A stretch of DNA of 64,000 bases from Chryseobacterium sp. ON_d1. GTDB lineage: Bacteria > Bacteroidota > Bacteroidia > Flavobacteriales > Weeksellaceae. Below are positions 57,768 through 64,000 of the stretch, piece after piece (positions within the stretch are counted from its first letter, which is position 1; each line of letters starts with the position of its first letter). The DNA lies in the NCBI RefSeq assembly GCF_006829085.1, contig NZ_BJTC01000006.1, positions 124,001 to 188,000 on the forward strand, read 5' to 3'. The notes below the pieces were generated by a model, which did not search any database, was not told the origin of the DNA, and saw only the letters and a program-made list of their open reading frames with translations. The translations under genes and the position numbers were made by a program.

Positions 57768-58943
57768 TTAACCTCTGACATTTGCTTTAAGTTCATGCTC
57801 CAATGTCTGAAGATCCTGATCCAGTTTTCTTCTGTTATCAGCTCCCTGTTTTTGGATCTGTTTCACTTCATTCAGGGTATTGATAAGCATCGATGTAGTT
57901 TCTTTCAATGTTTCCACAGAAACGATAGTCTGCTCGTTTGCTCTGGCAACATTCACTGAATTCTGACCAAGACGTTCTGCATTCTTTCTTAAGATTTCTT
58001 CTGTAGTGGAAGATACTTTCTGCTGGATTTCAATATTCTGCTGCTGTCTGTACATCGCTACAGCAAGAGAAAGCTGGTTTTTCCAGACAGGAAGTGTAGT
58101 GGTAAGAATTGTCTGTGCTTTTTCAGCAATAGAAACGTTGTTATTCTGTACCAGCCTGATCTGCGGAAGTGACTGCATCATGATCACGCGCACTACTTTA
58201 AGGTCAGCCATTCTTCTGTCTAATCTTGCAATGAAATCTCTCTTATCAGCAATCTGATAATCCTGATAGTTCTGAGGGTTAGCCTCCATTACAGCAAGTT
58301 CACCTGCGGCTCTTTCCATTCTGATATTACCGGCAATGACAAGCTCTTCAATCTGCTTGATAGAATTTACATTGCTTTCAAAAATAGTCTGAAGCACGGC
58401 ATTATCTTTTGTAGAAGTAATGATCCCTGCATTTACCTTATAAGAAATCTGCTCGATATTGTTGATGATCTTGTCATATTTTGCAAATAAATTTTCCACC
58501 TGAGTCATCACCTTTTTCATGAATGGCAATTTGCTCAGGAAGCTTTTCACTTTATTTCCGTTAAGTTCATCTACATCCACATAATTAAGCTCTACCAAAA
58601 GATCATTGATAAGCCCTCCTACTTCTCCGGAATTTGATCTTCTTACATTTCCCAGGAAACTGTCACTCTGGTTTGTTAGCGTTTTCTGAAGTTCCGCCCC
58701 GAAATTCACAATGGAACCCGGATTGGCTTCGTCAATGGAGTTCGCAAGAACTTCATATTTCTGACGTTCTTCTGACTGCAGCTGAGTCAGGTTTACATTT
58801 CCCTCTCTGTCCACAAGAACTCCCGGCGCCGCATTCTGAACAGGCTGAGCCGGAGCTGGAGGAACCATTGGTGTAGGTTCAAAGGTTTTAAGAGGTTCTA
58901 TTGATCCTAGCGGATCTATGGGTTGATTTTCCTGATTATCCAT
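57768..58943 (-). CDS. telA: TelA/KlaA toxic anion resistance protein
   Basis: 391 residues of the TelA family. A Pro-rich lead (EPTPMVPPAPAQPVQNAAPG) is followed by a long helical body with the family segments INDLLVELNYVDVDEL, LPFMKKVMTQVENLFAKYDK, GNIRMERAAGELAVME, LPQIRLVQNNNVSIAEKAQT and the signature TTLPVWKNQLSLAVAMYRQQ. TelA is linked with resistance to tellurite and other toxic anions and with cell-envelope stress; the mechanism is unknown. It starts 2 bp after the stop of TerD copy 2. The long coiled parts suggest a scaffold role in a Ter complex at the membrane. Confidence 0.94.
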   Translation of the reverse strand: MDNQENQPIDPLGSIEPLKTFEPTPMVPPAPAQPVQNAAPGVLVDREGNVNLTQLQSEERQKYEVLANSIDEANPGSIVNFGAELQKTLTNQSDSFLGNVRRSNSGEVGGLINDLLVELNYVDVDELNGNKVKSFLSKLPFMKKVMTQVENLFAKYDKIINNIEQISYKVNAGIITSTKDNAVLQTIFESNVNSIKQIEELVIAGNIRMERAAGELAVMEANPQNYQDYQIADKRDFIARLDRRMADLKVVRVIMMQSLPQIRLVQNNNVSIAEKAQTILTTTLPVWKNQLSLAVAMYRQQQNIEIQQKVSSTTEEILRKNAERLGQNSVNVARANEQTIVSVETLKETTSMLINTLNEVKQIQKQGADNRRKLDQDLQTLEHELKANVRG

Positions 58944-58945
58944 GA

Positions 58946-59503
58946 TTACTTCTGATAAATTGATACAAATTTCTCAAGGCCTTCTCTCTGTCCTGCCCCT
59001 ACAGCCTCAAATTTCCATTCTCCGTTTCTGTTGTAGATTCTTCCGAATTCTACTGCGGTTTCGATTGAAAAATCTTCATCCAATTCATATTTTAAGATTT
59101 CTTCATTCGTATCTGTATTGAAAATTCTGATAAAAGAATTTCTCACCTGTCCAAAGTTCTGTTTTCTGGAATCTGCTTCGTGAATTGTTACTACTACTGT
59201 AATTTCCTTGATCGCGTTATCAATTTTTGTAAGATCAATTTTAATCTGTTCATCATCTCCAGCTCCTTCTCCTGTAAGGTTATCTCCTGTGTGGATTACT
59301 GATTTATCCGGAGACTCAAGGTTGTTATAGAAAATGAAATGATTGTCTGAAACTAATTTTTTGTCTTCTCCAAGCAAAAATAAAGAAGCATCAAGGTCGA
59401 AAGCAGTTCCTGTAGAAGTATTATTGATATCCCATCCTAAACCTACAGTAAATTTAGGTGCGTTAATATTTTCTCTTTGTCCTTTTTGTAAGTTAATAGC
59501 CAT
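58946..59503 (-). CDS. terD: TerD-family calcium-binding stress protein (copy 2)
   Basis: 185 residues; MAINLQKGQRENINAPKFTV at the start is nearly the same as in copy 1. Canonical TerD/TerE features are VGLGWDINNT, AFDLDASLFLLGED (Ca2+ site), FIFYNNLESPDKSVIHTGDN, LTGEGAGDDEQIKIDL (second Ca2+ site) and RNSFIRIFN, ending in RIYNRNGEWKFEAVGAGQ. It is closer to classic TerD/TerE than copy 1. The start overlaps the end of the phosphoribosyltransferase-like gene by 11 bp, which indicates coupled translation. Confidence 0.95.
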   Translation of the reverse strand: MAINLQKGQRENINAPKFTVGLGWDINNTSTGTAFDLDASLFLLGEDKKLVSDNHFIFYNNLESPDKSVIHTGDNLTGEGAGDDEQIKIDLTKIDNAIKEITVVVTIHEADSRKQNFGQVRNSFIRIFNTDTNEEILKYELDEDFSIETAVEFGRIYNRNGEWKFEAVGAGQREGLEKFVSIYQK

Positions 59504-60317
59504 AATATAATTCCGTTTGTGTTAAAGTATTGATGTTGTTTTTATATTCTTTTATTAAATGATAATTGTTGCTGATGGCCAGCTCCAAAAGCAGATCCAT
59601 CTGTTCTTTTTTTACTTGAGACGTAAGATAATCAAAATTACTTGAATCCAGGCCTAAAATATATTTTACAATCCTCGTATTGAACTGAAAGCTTTCTTTG
59701 TTCATCACTTCTGCAACATGGTTAACATTACTTACCGCGTAGTAATTAAAAAAATTTTCAATCTTAGGATCAAGTTCAAAATTCATCAGTTCTGCATAGT
59801 ACAGGAACATAAAGTCTGCCTCCACCTTATATTCATTCAGAATTCTGTTCACTGTGTATTCATGGCTTCCTGTAATTTTTATATCGTCTATAAAAATACA
59901 AAGTTTTCCTCTTAAAAAATCTTTATCAATATAATAAGTATCATTGGCAATCAGATTCTTACGATCTTCAAAATTAAGATTCCCATAATCTGTGATATAC
60001 GTATGGTTACGATTGATTTTAGATAAAATACTGGATTTTTTTTCTTTCTGGAACAGATAAAAATCCAGATGTTTTTTAAAGTAAAAGCACAAAAAGTTGG
60101 ACGCTGTAGGAATAGCCATATACGGGCTTGGAAGCACTACAATTTCTTTGTCGGTCTCTAAAAGCGCATCATTTTCGGAAATAAATCCGTCGAATAATTC
60201 TCTTGCAAATTTTTCAGCATACGACTTATCGCCATACTTGAAATAGCTGTATTCCGCCGGTGAGAAACTAAACTCATCTGCGGAATGAATGTGGTGTAAG
60301 CTGTATCTTTTATTCAT
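59493..60317 (-). CDS. Ter-associated phosphoribosyltransferase-like protein
   Basis: 274 residues. A PRTase core is suggested by EIVVLPSPYMAIPTASNFLC (first strand and loop) and by CIFIDDIKITGSHEYTVNRI, which follows the PRPP-binding pattern of hydrophobic strand, two acidic residues, and T-G-S/T-x-x-T/E. The later half (FLYYAELMNFELDPKIENFF, then FNTRIVKYILGLDSSNFDYL) is specific to Ter-linked proteins. Published analysis of Ter systems describes phosphoribosyltransferase, HAD and ATP-grasp genes that may form a nucleoside-like metabolite; this gene and the HAD gene next to it fit that model, though no ATP-grasp is in this operon. It overlaps terD copy 2 by 11 bp. Confidence 0.8.
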   Translation of the reverse strand: MNKRYSLHHIHSADEFSFSPAEYSYFKYGDKSYAEKFARELFDGFISENDALLETDKEIVVLPSPYMAIPTASNFLCFYFKKHLDFYLFQKEKKSSILSKINRNHTYITDYGNLNFEDRKNLIANDTYYIDKDFLRGKLCIFIDDIKITGSHEYTVNRILNEYKVEADFMFLYYAELMNFELDPKIENFFNYYAVSNVNHVAEVMNKESFQFNTRIVKYILGLDSSNFDYLTSQVKKEQMDLLLELAISNNYHLIKEYKNNINTLTQTELYYGY

Positions 60318-60325
60318 GTTTATTT

Positions 60326-60994
60326 TTAGTGTTTAAGTAAATATGCGCTGAAACCGAAGTCTTTTGCTCCCTGATAATCGGCGATCGGATTGTCTCCGAT
60401 ATGAAGAACCTGATGCAGTGGCAAATCCTGATCTTTAATATGATTCTTCACCGCCTGAAAAATAAGCGGATTAGGTTTGGAACAGTTAATTTCATCAGAA
60501 TAAATGTGGAAATCAATATACTGATCCAGGTTTTCATGAATCAGGAATTTTCTCATGGTCTCTCCCTTGATAAATCCTGTGTTGCTCAGAATATTAATTG
60601 TTTTTCCCTGATTTTTGATATCCTCAAAAATATCATGAATATTCTCGAAAATCACAACCGGACTGTATTCCAGAAACAATTCTTCACTTTTACTGTAAAA
60701 CTCATTAAGTTTTTGTTTATTCAACGATTTCACATCTATATTCAAAGCCCCGAGAATCATCAGATAAATTTCAAAAGTATCAATATTCCCACCTGTCACC
60801 TCATTAATAGTATTGCAAAGATCATCATAATATTTTACGGTTTTCGCAACCTCCTCTATAGGTTTATCTACATTAAAAAATGAGGAGAACAGCTCAACTC
60901 TTTTCGCTTTAAATTCAGGATGAGATTTGATTAAGGTGAGCCACAGGTCAAAGGAAAAATGACAGTGGTTATGAATGTCGATATCTGTTTTCAA
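60326..60994 (-). CDS. HAD-family hydrolase, first gene of the Ter operon
   Basis: 222 residues with the HAD motifs: motif I FSFDLWLTLI (D-x-W-x-T form), motif II INILSNTGFIKG, motif III Lys in CSKPNPLIFQ and motif IV HIGDNPIADYQGAKDFG. A helical cap lies between motifs I and II. The second Asp of D-x-D is Trp, as in many phosphatases of the FDxWxTL subgroup. The expected reaction is dephosphorylation of a small metabolite, perhaps the product of the adjacent PRTase-like protein. It lies 8 bp upstream of that gene. The operon promoter is likely the minus-strand TATCTTTG at 61092-61085. Confidence 0.9.
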   Translation of the reverse strand: MKTDIDIHNHCHFSFDLWLTLIKSHPEFKAKRVELFSSFFNVDKPIEEVAKTVKYYDDLCNTINEVTGGNIDTFEIYLMILGALNIDVKSLNKQKLNEFYSKSEELFLEYSPVVIFENIHDIFEDIKNQGKTINILSNTGFIKGETMRKFLIHENLDQYIDFHIYSDEINCSKPNPLIFQAVKNHIKDQDLPLHQVLHIGDNPIADYQGAKDFGFSAYLLKH

Positions 60995-61084
60995 TAGATT
61001 TTAAGTTAAAAGTTTTTATTTAGCTTCTTGAAAAAGATTTAAAATTTTCTAATCATCAAAAAGTGTTTACGATACTATTCTTCC

Positions 61085-61092
61085 CAAAGATA
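61085..61092 (-). promoter_or_regulatory. Ter operon promoter -7 box (TATCTTTG)
   Basis: Minus strand TATCTTTG about 90 bp before the HAD gene start. The -33 element is weak. The spacer 60995-61228 holds no gene and is very A/T-rich. Confidence 0.55.
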
Positions 61093-61228
61093 AAATATTT
61101 ATCATAAAAGCATTATGTCCGTCGTGTGTTTTAAGATATTTTTATGAAAATTGACGAATCTGACACTCTCACAGAAGAATATTCTGAACCGTTTAATATC
61201 CTTTCGCAAAAAATATTTTCAAAAATAC

Positions 61229-61258
61229 TTTGAAAATCAAAAAAAAATTATAATTTCG
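61229..61258 (+). promoter_or_regulatory. Promoter of the EF-G leader transcript
   Basis: TTTG (61229-61232), an 18-nt spacer and TAATTTCG (61251-61258), one base off TAnnTTTG. It would start a transcript at about 61265, some 355 nt before the EF-G start codon. Confidence 0.65.
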
Positions 61259-61278
61259 CAACCGATTAAAAATCAATA

Positions 61279-61365
61279 ATGTCAACAAAAATGATAAATA
61301 TTATAACGTTAAGCAATCCTGTCAGAGCTGTGTTCTTTGGCAGCACTGAATATTTATCTGAATAG
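61279..61365 (+). CDS. Candidate 28-residue leader peptide upstream of EF-G
   Basis: ATG to TAG encoding MSTKMINIITLSNPVRAVFF followed by GSTEYLSE. It begins about 15 nt after the expected transcript start and ends 33 nt before an intrinsic terminator. Short, with no database-like family recognised; the position between promoter and terminator is that of attenuation leader peptides. Coding is inferred from position and the clean start and stop only. Confidence 0.55.
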   Translation: MSTKMINIITLSNPVRAVFFGSTEYLSE

Positions 61366-61397
61366 TTCTATAGATCTTTTATACCTAAAAATATAAT

Positions 61398-61428
61398 AAA
61401 GACCTGTCTATTCGGATAGGTCTTTTTT
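61398..61428 (+). terminator. Terminator (attenuator candidate) in the EF-G leader
   Basis: Stem AGACCTGTC / GATAGGTCT (9 bp, one G-U pair), loop of about 6, then TTTTTTG. It stands between the leader ORF and the EF-G gene, with no other gene before it. GGCAGCA inside the leader ORF (61339-61345) is complementary to TGCTGCC (61428-61434) just after the hairpin. Confidence 0.85.
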
Positions 61429-61504
61429 GCTGCCCTTATTTCAGACTTTAACAATTCAAAGAATTTGTGTTATTTGTTAAGATCTCTGAAAATTTTTCAT
61501 TGTT

Positions 61505-61555
61505 ACAAAATACAAAAATGTTTTGCCGGCTTTATGAAGCCGGAAGGTATTTTGT
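61505..61555 (+). promoter_or_regulatory. Second leader hairpin before EF-G
   Basis: Two nested perfect stems: ACAAAATAC (61505-61513) with GTATTTTGT (61547-61555), and CCGGCTT (61526-61532) with AAGCCGG (61537-61543) around TATG. It is not followed by a T run, so it is a structured leader part and not a terminator. Confidence 0.6.
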
Positions 61556-61619
61556 GATCTTTTTTCTGAGGATCTTTTCTAAACACAAATCTAAAAACCA
61601 ACAATTTAAATCAAACAAA

Positions 61620-63686
61620 ATGAAATATAACACACGAAACATAGGGATTATAGCACATGTAGATGCAGGAAAAACAACATTATCTGAAAGGCTTTTGTAT
61701 TACACGGGACTCATTCACAAAATAGGTAATGTAGATGACGGAAATACGACTATGGATAAAGACATCCAGGAAAGAAACAGAGGGATTACCATTTCATCAG
61801 CGGCAGTTTCTACCCAATGGAAAAAAGACAATAAAGTTTATAACATCAACATTATTGATACTCCGGGACACATTGACTTCGCCGTAGAAGTGGAACGTTC
61901 TCTACGCGTCCTGGACAGCGTTGTCGCAGTTTTCTGTGCTTCTTCAGGAGTTCAGCCTCAGACTGAGAATGTTTGGTTCCAGGCTGAAAAACACGGAACA
62001 TCCAAAATATGTTTCATCAATAAAATGGACAGAATCGGAGCAGATTTCTTTGCTGCTCTCAATGATATAAGAACCAAACTGAATGCTGTTCCTATGGCAC
62101 TTCAGATTCCGATTGGAGCTGAAAATGACTTTGAAGGTGTAATTGACCTGATCAAAATGAAAGCATTATACTGGACCGATGAAAACGGGGAAATCATTGT
62201 AGAAAAGGAAATTCCCGGTCATTACATTGCTGAAGCTGATGAATACAGAATAAAGTTAATGGAAACTCTGGCAGAAAATGATGAGAAGTTCTTTGAGATC
62301 TTTATGGATGCAGAACAAAAAGCCACTTCTGAAATGATCTCAGAAGCCATTCAAAGAGTCTGCAGATCAGGATCAGCGGTTCCTGTTTTATGTGGTTCCG
62401 CTTTTAAGAATAAGGGAATCCAGCCTCTTCTTGACGCTGTTGCAGCTTATCTACCGGCTCCTGATCAACTGGCTGACCTGCAGGGAAAAGATCCTTATAC
62501 AGAAGAATCCGTTACATTAGAAAGAAATAAAGCGGCTGCTTTTTCAGGACTTGTTTTCAAGGTGGTGATTGATAAACATATGGGAAGACTGGCAATGCTT
62601 CGTGTATATTCCGGATTGATCAAATCCGGAGATACAATACTGAATGTAAGGACAGGCGAAAGCTACAGGATTTCGAGAATTTTACAGATGCAGTCGGATA
62701 AAACGTTATCCATGGATGAAGCTAAGGCAGGAGATATTGTTGCTTTAACAGGAATAAAGGATGCCAAAACCGGAGATTCTTTATCTTCTCCTGAAAAGCC
62801 GGTACTTCTGGAAGCAATCACGATTCCGACTCCTGTGATCAGAGTTGCCATTGAGCCTAAAACCAATGGAGATGAAAAATCTTTCGGTTTGGTACTGGCC
62901 AAGATTCAGGAAGAAGATCCTTCTCTGGTTGTTGAAAGAGATCCTCAGACCGGAGAAACTTTATTAAGCGGGCTCGGAGAACTTCATTTGGAGGTAACAT
63001 TGGAGAAAATCCGTCTGAATCATGGCATTGAGATCAATCAGGGGAAACCTAAAGTTTCTTACCGTGAGATCTTAACAGAAACCAAAGTTCACAGAGAAAA
63101 GCTATCCAAACAAAACGGAGGAAGCGGTCAGTTCGCTGATATCACTTTTGAAATCGGACCGGGAAATGGCAATAAACACAGGTTAGAGTTCATTAATATG
63201 ATCAAAGGCGGAGTTATTCCGACTGAATTCATCCCTTCTGTTGAAAAAGGATTCAGAGAAGCTATGGAATACGGGCCATTGAAAGGATATCCTTTAGAAA
63301 ACATGAAGATTACTCTGCTGGATGGTTCTTTCCATGCTCAGGACTCTGCGGCACTTGATTTTGAAATTGCGGCAAGAGAAGGGTTCAAAACAGCAGCAAA
63401 GGGATGCAGCCCCAAACTGATGGAACCTATCATGCAGGTGGAGATCCAGAGTATTGAGGAATACACAGGTGCTGTTACTGCGGACATCAACAGAAGAAGA
63501 GGAATTATCACTTCTATTGATGAAAGATCAGGAAGAAAGATTTTTGCAGCGGAAGTTCCGTTAGCTTCAACGTTCGGGTACATTTCTGACCTGAGAACAC
63601 TGACAAGCGGAAGAGCTTCTATCAGCATGAAATTATCGCACTATTCTTTAGTACCTGATTTCATCGCCAATACATTAATAACCTAA
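61620..63686 (+). CDS. Elongation factor G, stand-alone copy
   Basis: 688 residues from the ATG at 61620 (MKYNTRNIGIIAHVDAGKTT); the open frame reaches further up, but that part is the hairpin leader. All GTPase motifs are intact: AHVDAGKTT, RGITISSAA, DTPGHIDF, NKMDR and CGSAFKNKG. Domains II, III (LSGLGELHLEV), IV (SYREILTETKVHREKLSKQN, GGSGQFADI) and V (SIEEYTGAVTADINRRRGII) follow in order. It is thus an active-type EF-G for translocation or ribosome recycling, not a tetracycline-protection protein. Bacterial fusA usually sits in the rpsL-rpsG-fusA operon; this copy is alone behind an attenuator-like leader, so it is probably a paralogue with stress-controlled expression. Confidence 0.92.
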   Translation: MKYNTRNIGIIAHVDAGKTTLSERLLYYTGLIHKIGNVDDGNTTMDKDIQERNRGITISSAAVSTQWKKDNKVYNINIIDTPGHIDFAVEVERSLRVLDSVVAVFCASSGVQPQTENVWFQAEKHGTSKICFINKMDRIGADFFAALNDIRTKLNAVPMALQIPIGAENDFEGVIDLIKMKALYWTDENGEIIVEKEIPGHYIAEADEYRIKLMETLAENDEKFFEIFMDAEQKATSEMISEAIQRVCRSGSAVPVLCGSAFKNKGIQPLLDAVAAYLPAPDQLADLQGKDPYTEESVTLERNKAAAFSGLVFKVVIDKHMGRLAMLRVYSGLIKSGDTILNVRTGESYRISRILQMQSDKTLSMDEAKAGDIVALTGIKDAKTGDSLSSPEKPVLLEAITIPTPVIRVAIEPKTNGDEKSFGLVLAKIQEEDPSLVVERDPQTGETLLSGLGELHLEVTLEKIRLNHGIEINQGKPKVSYREILTETKVHREKLSKQNGGSGQFADITFEIGPGNGNKHRLEFINMIKGGVIPTEFIPSVEKGFREAMEYGPLKGYPLENMKITLLDGSFHAQDSAALDFEIAAREGFKTAAKGCSPKLMEPIMQVEIQSIEEYTGAVTADINRRRGIITSIDERSGRKIFAAEVPLASTFGYISDLRTLTSGRASISMKLSHYSLVPDFIANTLIT

Positions 63687-63691
63687 ACAAG

Positions 63692-63724
63692 CAAGGACTG
63701 TAGATTTTTTTCTTACAGTCCTTG
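63692..63724. terminator. Hairpin behind the EF-G gene
   Basis: A perfect 11-bp stem CAAGGACTGTA / TACAGTCCTTG with an 11-nt T-rich loop, 5 bp after the stop. No proper T run follows on either strand, so termination strength is uncertain. Confidence 0.6.
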
Positions 63725-63741
63725 TCTGGTTATGGTATGTT

Positions 63742-63835
63742 TATTATGAATCGTCAATCGTCAATTCGCTACGCTTGTCAATTTCTATTCTGCAAAAATT
63801 CACTATTCGCTTGCAAAGCAAAATTACTCATTGCC
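63742..63835. repeat. Degenerate heptamer-type repeat between EF-G and the SulP gene
   Basis: AATCGTC-AATCGTC-AATTCGC with a 7-bp period, then sections such as TTCGCTACGCTTGTCAAT and CTATTCGCTTGCAAAGC, ending in AATTACTCATTGC, the reverse of the GCAATGAGTAAT seen in the array at 40771. Confidence 0.55.
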
Positions 63836-63842
63836 TTCCTTT

Positions 63843-64000
63843 CTATTTTTCCGGCATCACCTTATACGTTGGATCTTCCTGAATATTAACTTCTATTACT
63901 GCTTCTGCATTTTTAAGTATTTTTCTGCAGTCTTCACTGAGGTGGCGCAAGTACAGTGTTTTATTTTGCTGCTTGTATCTTTTGGACAGCTTGTCTAAGG
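63843..64000 (-). CDS. SulP-family anion transporter, C-terminal end (gene runs off the window)
   Basis: The last 52 codons, read from the window edge, give LDKLSKRYKQQNKTLYLRHL, then SEDCRKILKNAEAVIEVNIQ and EDPTYKVMPEK before the TAG at 63845-63843. This is the last part of the STAS domain at the C-terminus of SulP transporters (H-L-S-x-D-C-R-x-L-L/I-x-x-A). These carry sulfate, bicarbonate or dicarboxylates. The membrane part lies outside the window, so the substrate cannot be judged. Confidence 0.8.
   Translation of the reverse strand, partial: LDKLSKRYKQQNKTLYLRHLSEDCRKILKNAEAVIEVNIQEDPTYKVMPEK

Noticed and set aside
61467..61619. N-terminal extension of EF-G by 51 residues
   Set aside because: The extension is encoded by the leader hairpin and A/T-rich sequence; EF-G family proteins start at MKYNTRNIGIIAH-type residues.
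61620..63686. Tetracycline ribosomal-protection protein (TetQ type)
   Set aside because: The N-terminal AHVDAGKTTLSERLLYYTG, domain III-V motifs and overall pattern follow EF-G, not TetM/TetQ, which have different switch and domain IV sequences.
1..64000. CRISPR array, prophage or biosynthetic gene cluster
   Set aside because: No regular direct repeats with spacers, no phage structural or integrase genes, and no NRPS/PKS or RiPP genes were seen on either strand.

Overview
The window looks like a chromosomal stretch of a Weeksellaceae/Flavobacteriia genome, most likely a Chryseobacterium or close relative. Signs for this are the low G+C, A/T-rich spacers and lack of clear Shine-Dalgarno sequences. 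Bacteroidota-type promoters (TTG, about 18-19 nt, then TAnnTTTG) stand before many genes. There are type IX secretion (T9SS) proteins, including a PorZ-like protein next to recO, and tRNA genes without an encoded CCA. The family repertoire (AadS-type adenylyltransferase, DUF6496, POT transporters in series, TerD/TelA operon) also fits. No prophage, CRISPR array or intact insertion sequence was found.

Layout. 1-12.6 kb: 5' part of a glycogen synthase, panC, three tRNA genes (Lys-Leu-Lys), aroK, an Hsp15-like S4 protein, a lipoprotein, a GltB-like FMN protein, mtaB, a DinB-like protein, a T9SS type B surface protein, an unknown protein with a PD-(D/E)XK-like motif, and a glycogen-phosphorylase-like protein whose PLP lysine position is a threonine. 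12.6-24.8 kb: a peptide-use block (DPP-IV-like S9 peptidase and three POT peptide transporters, with a decayed DUF1016 gene between the second and third), a secreted thioredoxin and recG. 25.4-33 kb: an AraC-type regulator overlapping a receiver-like protein that has Lys at the phosphoacceptor position, a GNAT protein, dapA, a 5'-nucleotidase split over two genes, porZ and recO. 33-47.9 kb: a GH63 glucosidase, SDR, GNAT, DUF1684, a cholesterol-oxidase-like GMC enzyme, an AadS-like aminoglycoside adenylyltransferase with an unknown partner, mqo, three tandem secreted paralogues, gpsA and an M23 peptidase with a long insertion in its domain.

48-54.6 kb holds two small regulator units. An Rrf2 regulator, an NmrA-like oxidoreductase and an MBL-fold protein form one, with the same 19-bp palindrome before the first two genes. 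A TetR regulator and a DUF1348 protein form the other, with an 18-bp palindrome upstream. Two non-coding repeat elements flank the second unit (53507-53674 and 54716-54967).

55-61 kb is a seven-gene minus-strand Ter stress operon: HAD phosphatase, phosphoribosyltransferase-like protein, TerD, TelA, an unrecognised protein, TerD, TerC. 61.2-63.7 kb is a stand-alone EF-G gene. It is preceded by a long leader with its own promoter, a 28-codon leader ORF, an intrinsic terminator and a second strong hairpin, which together suggest attenuation control. The window ends in the 3' end of a SulP anion transporter gene.
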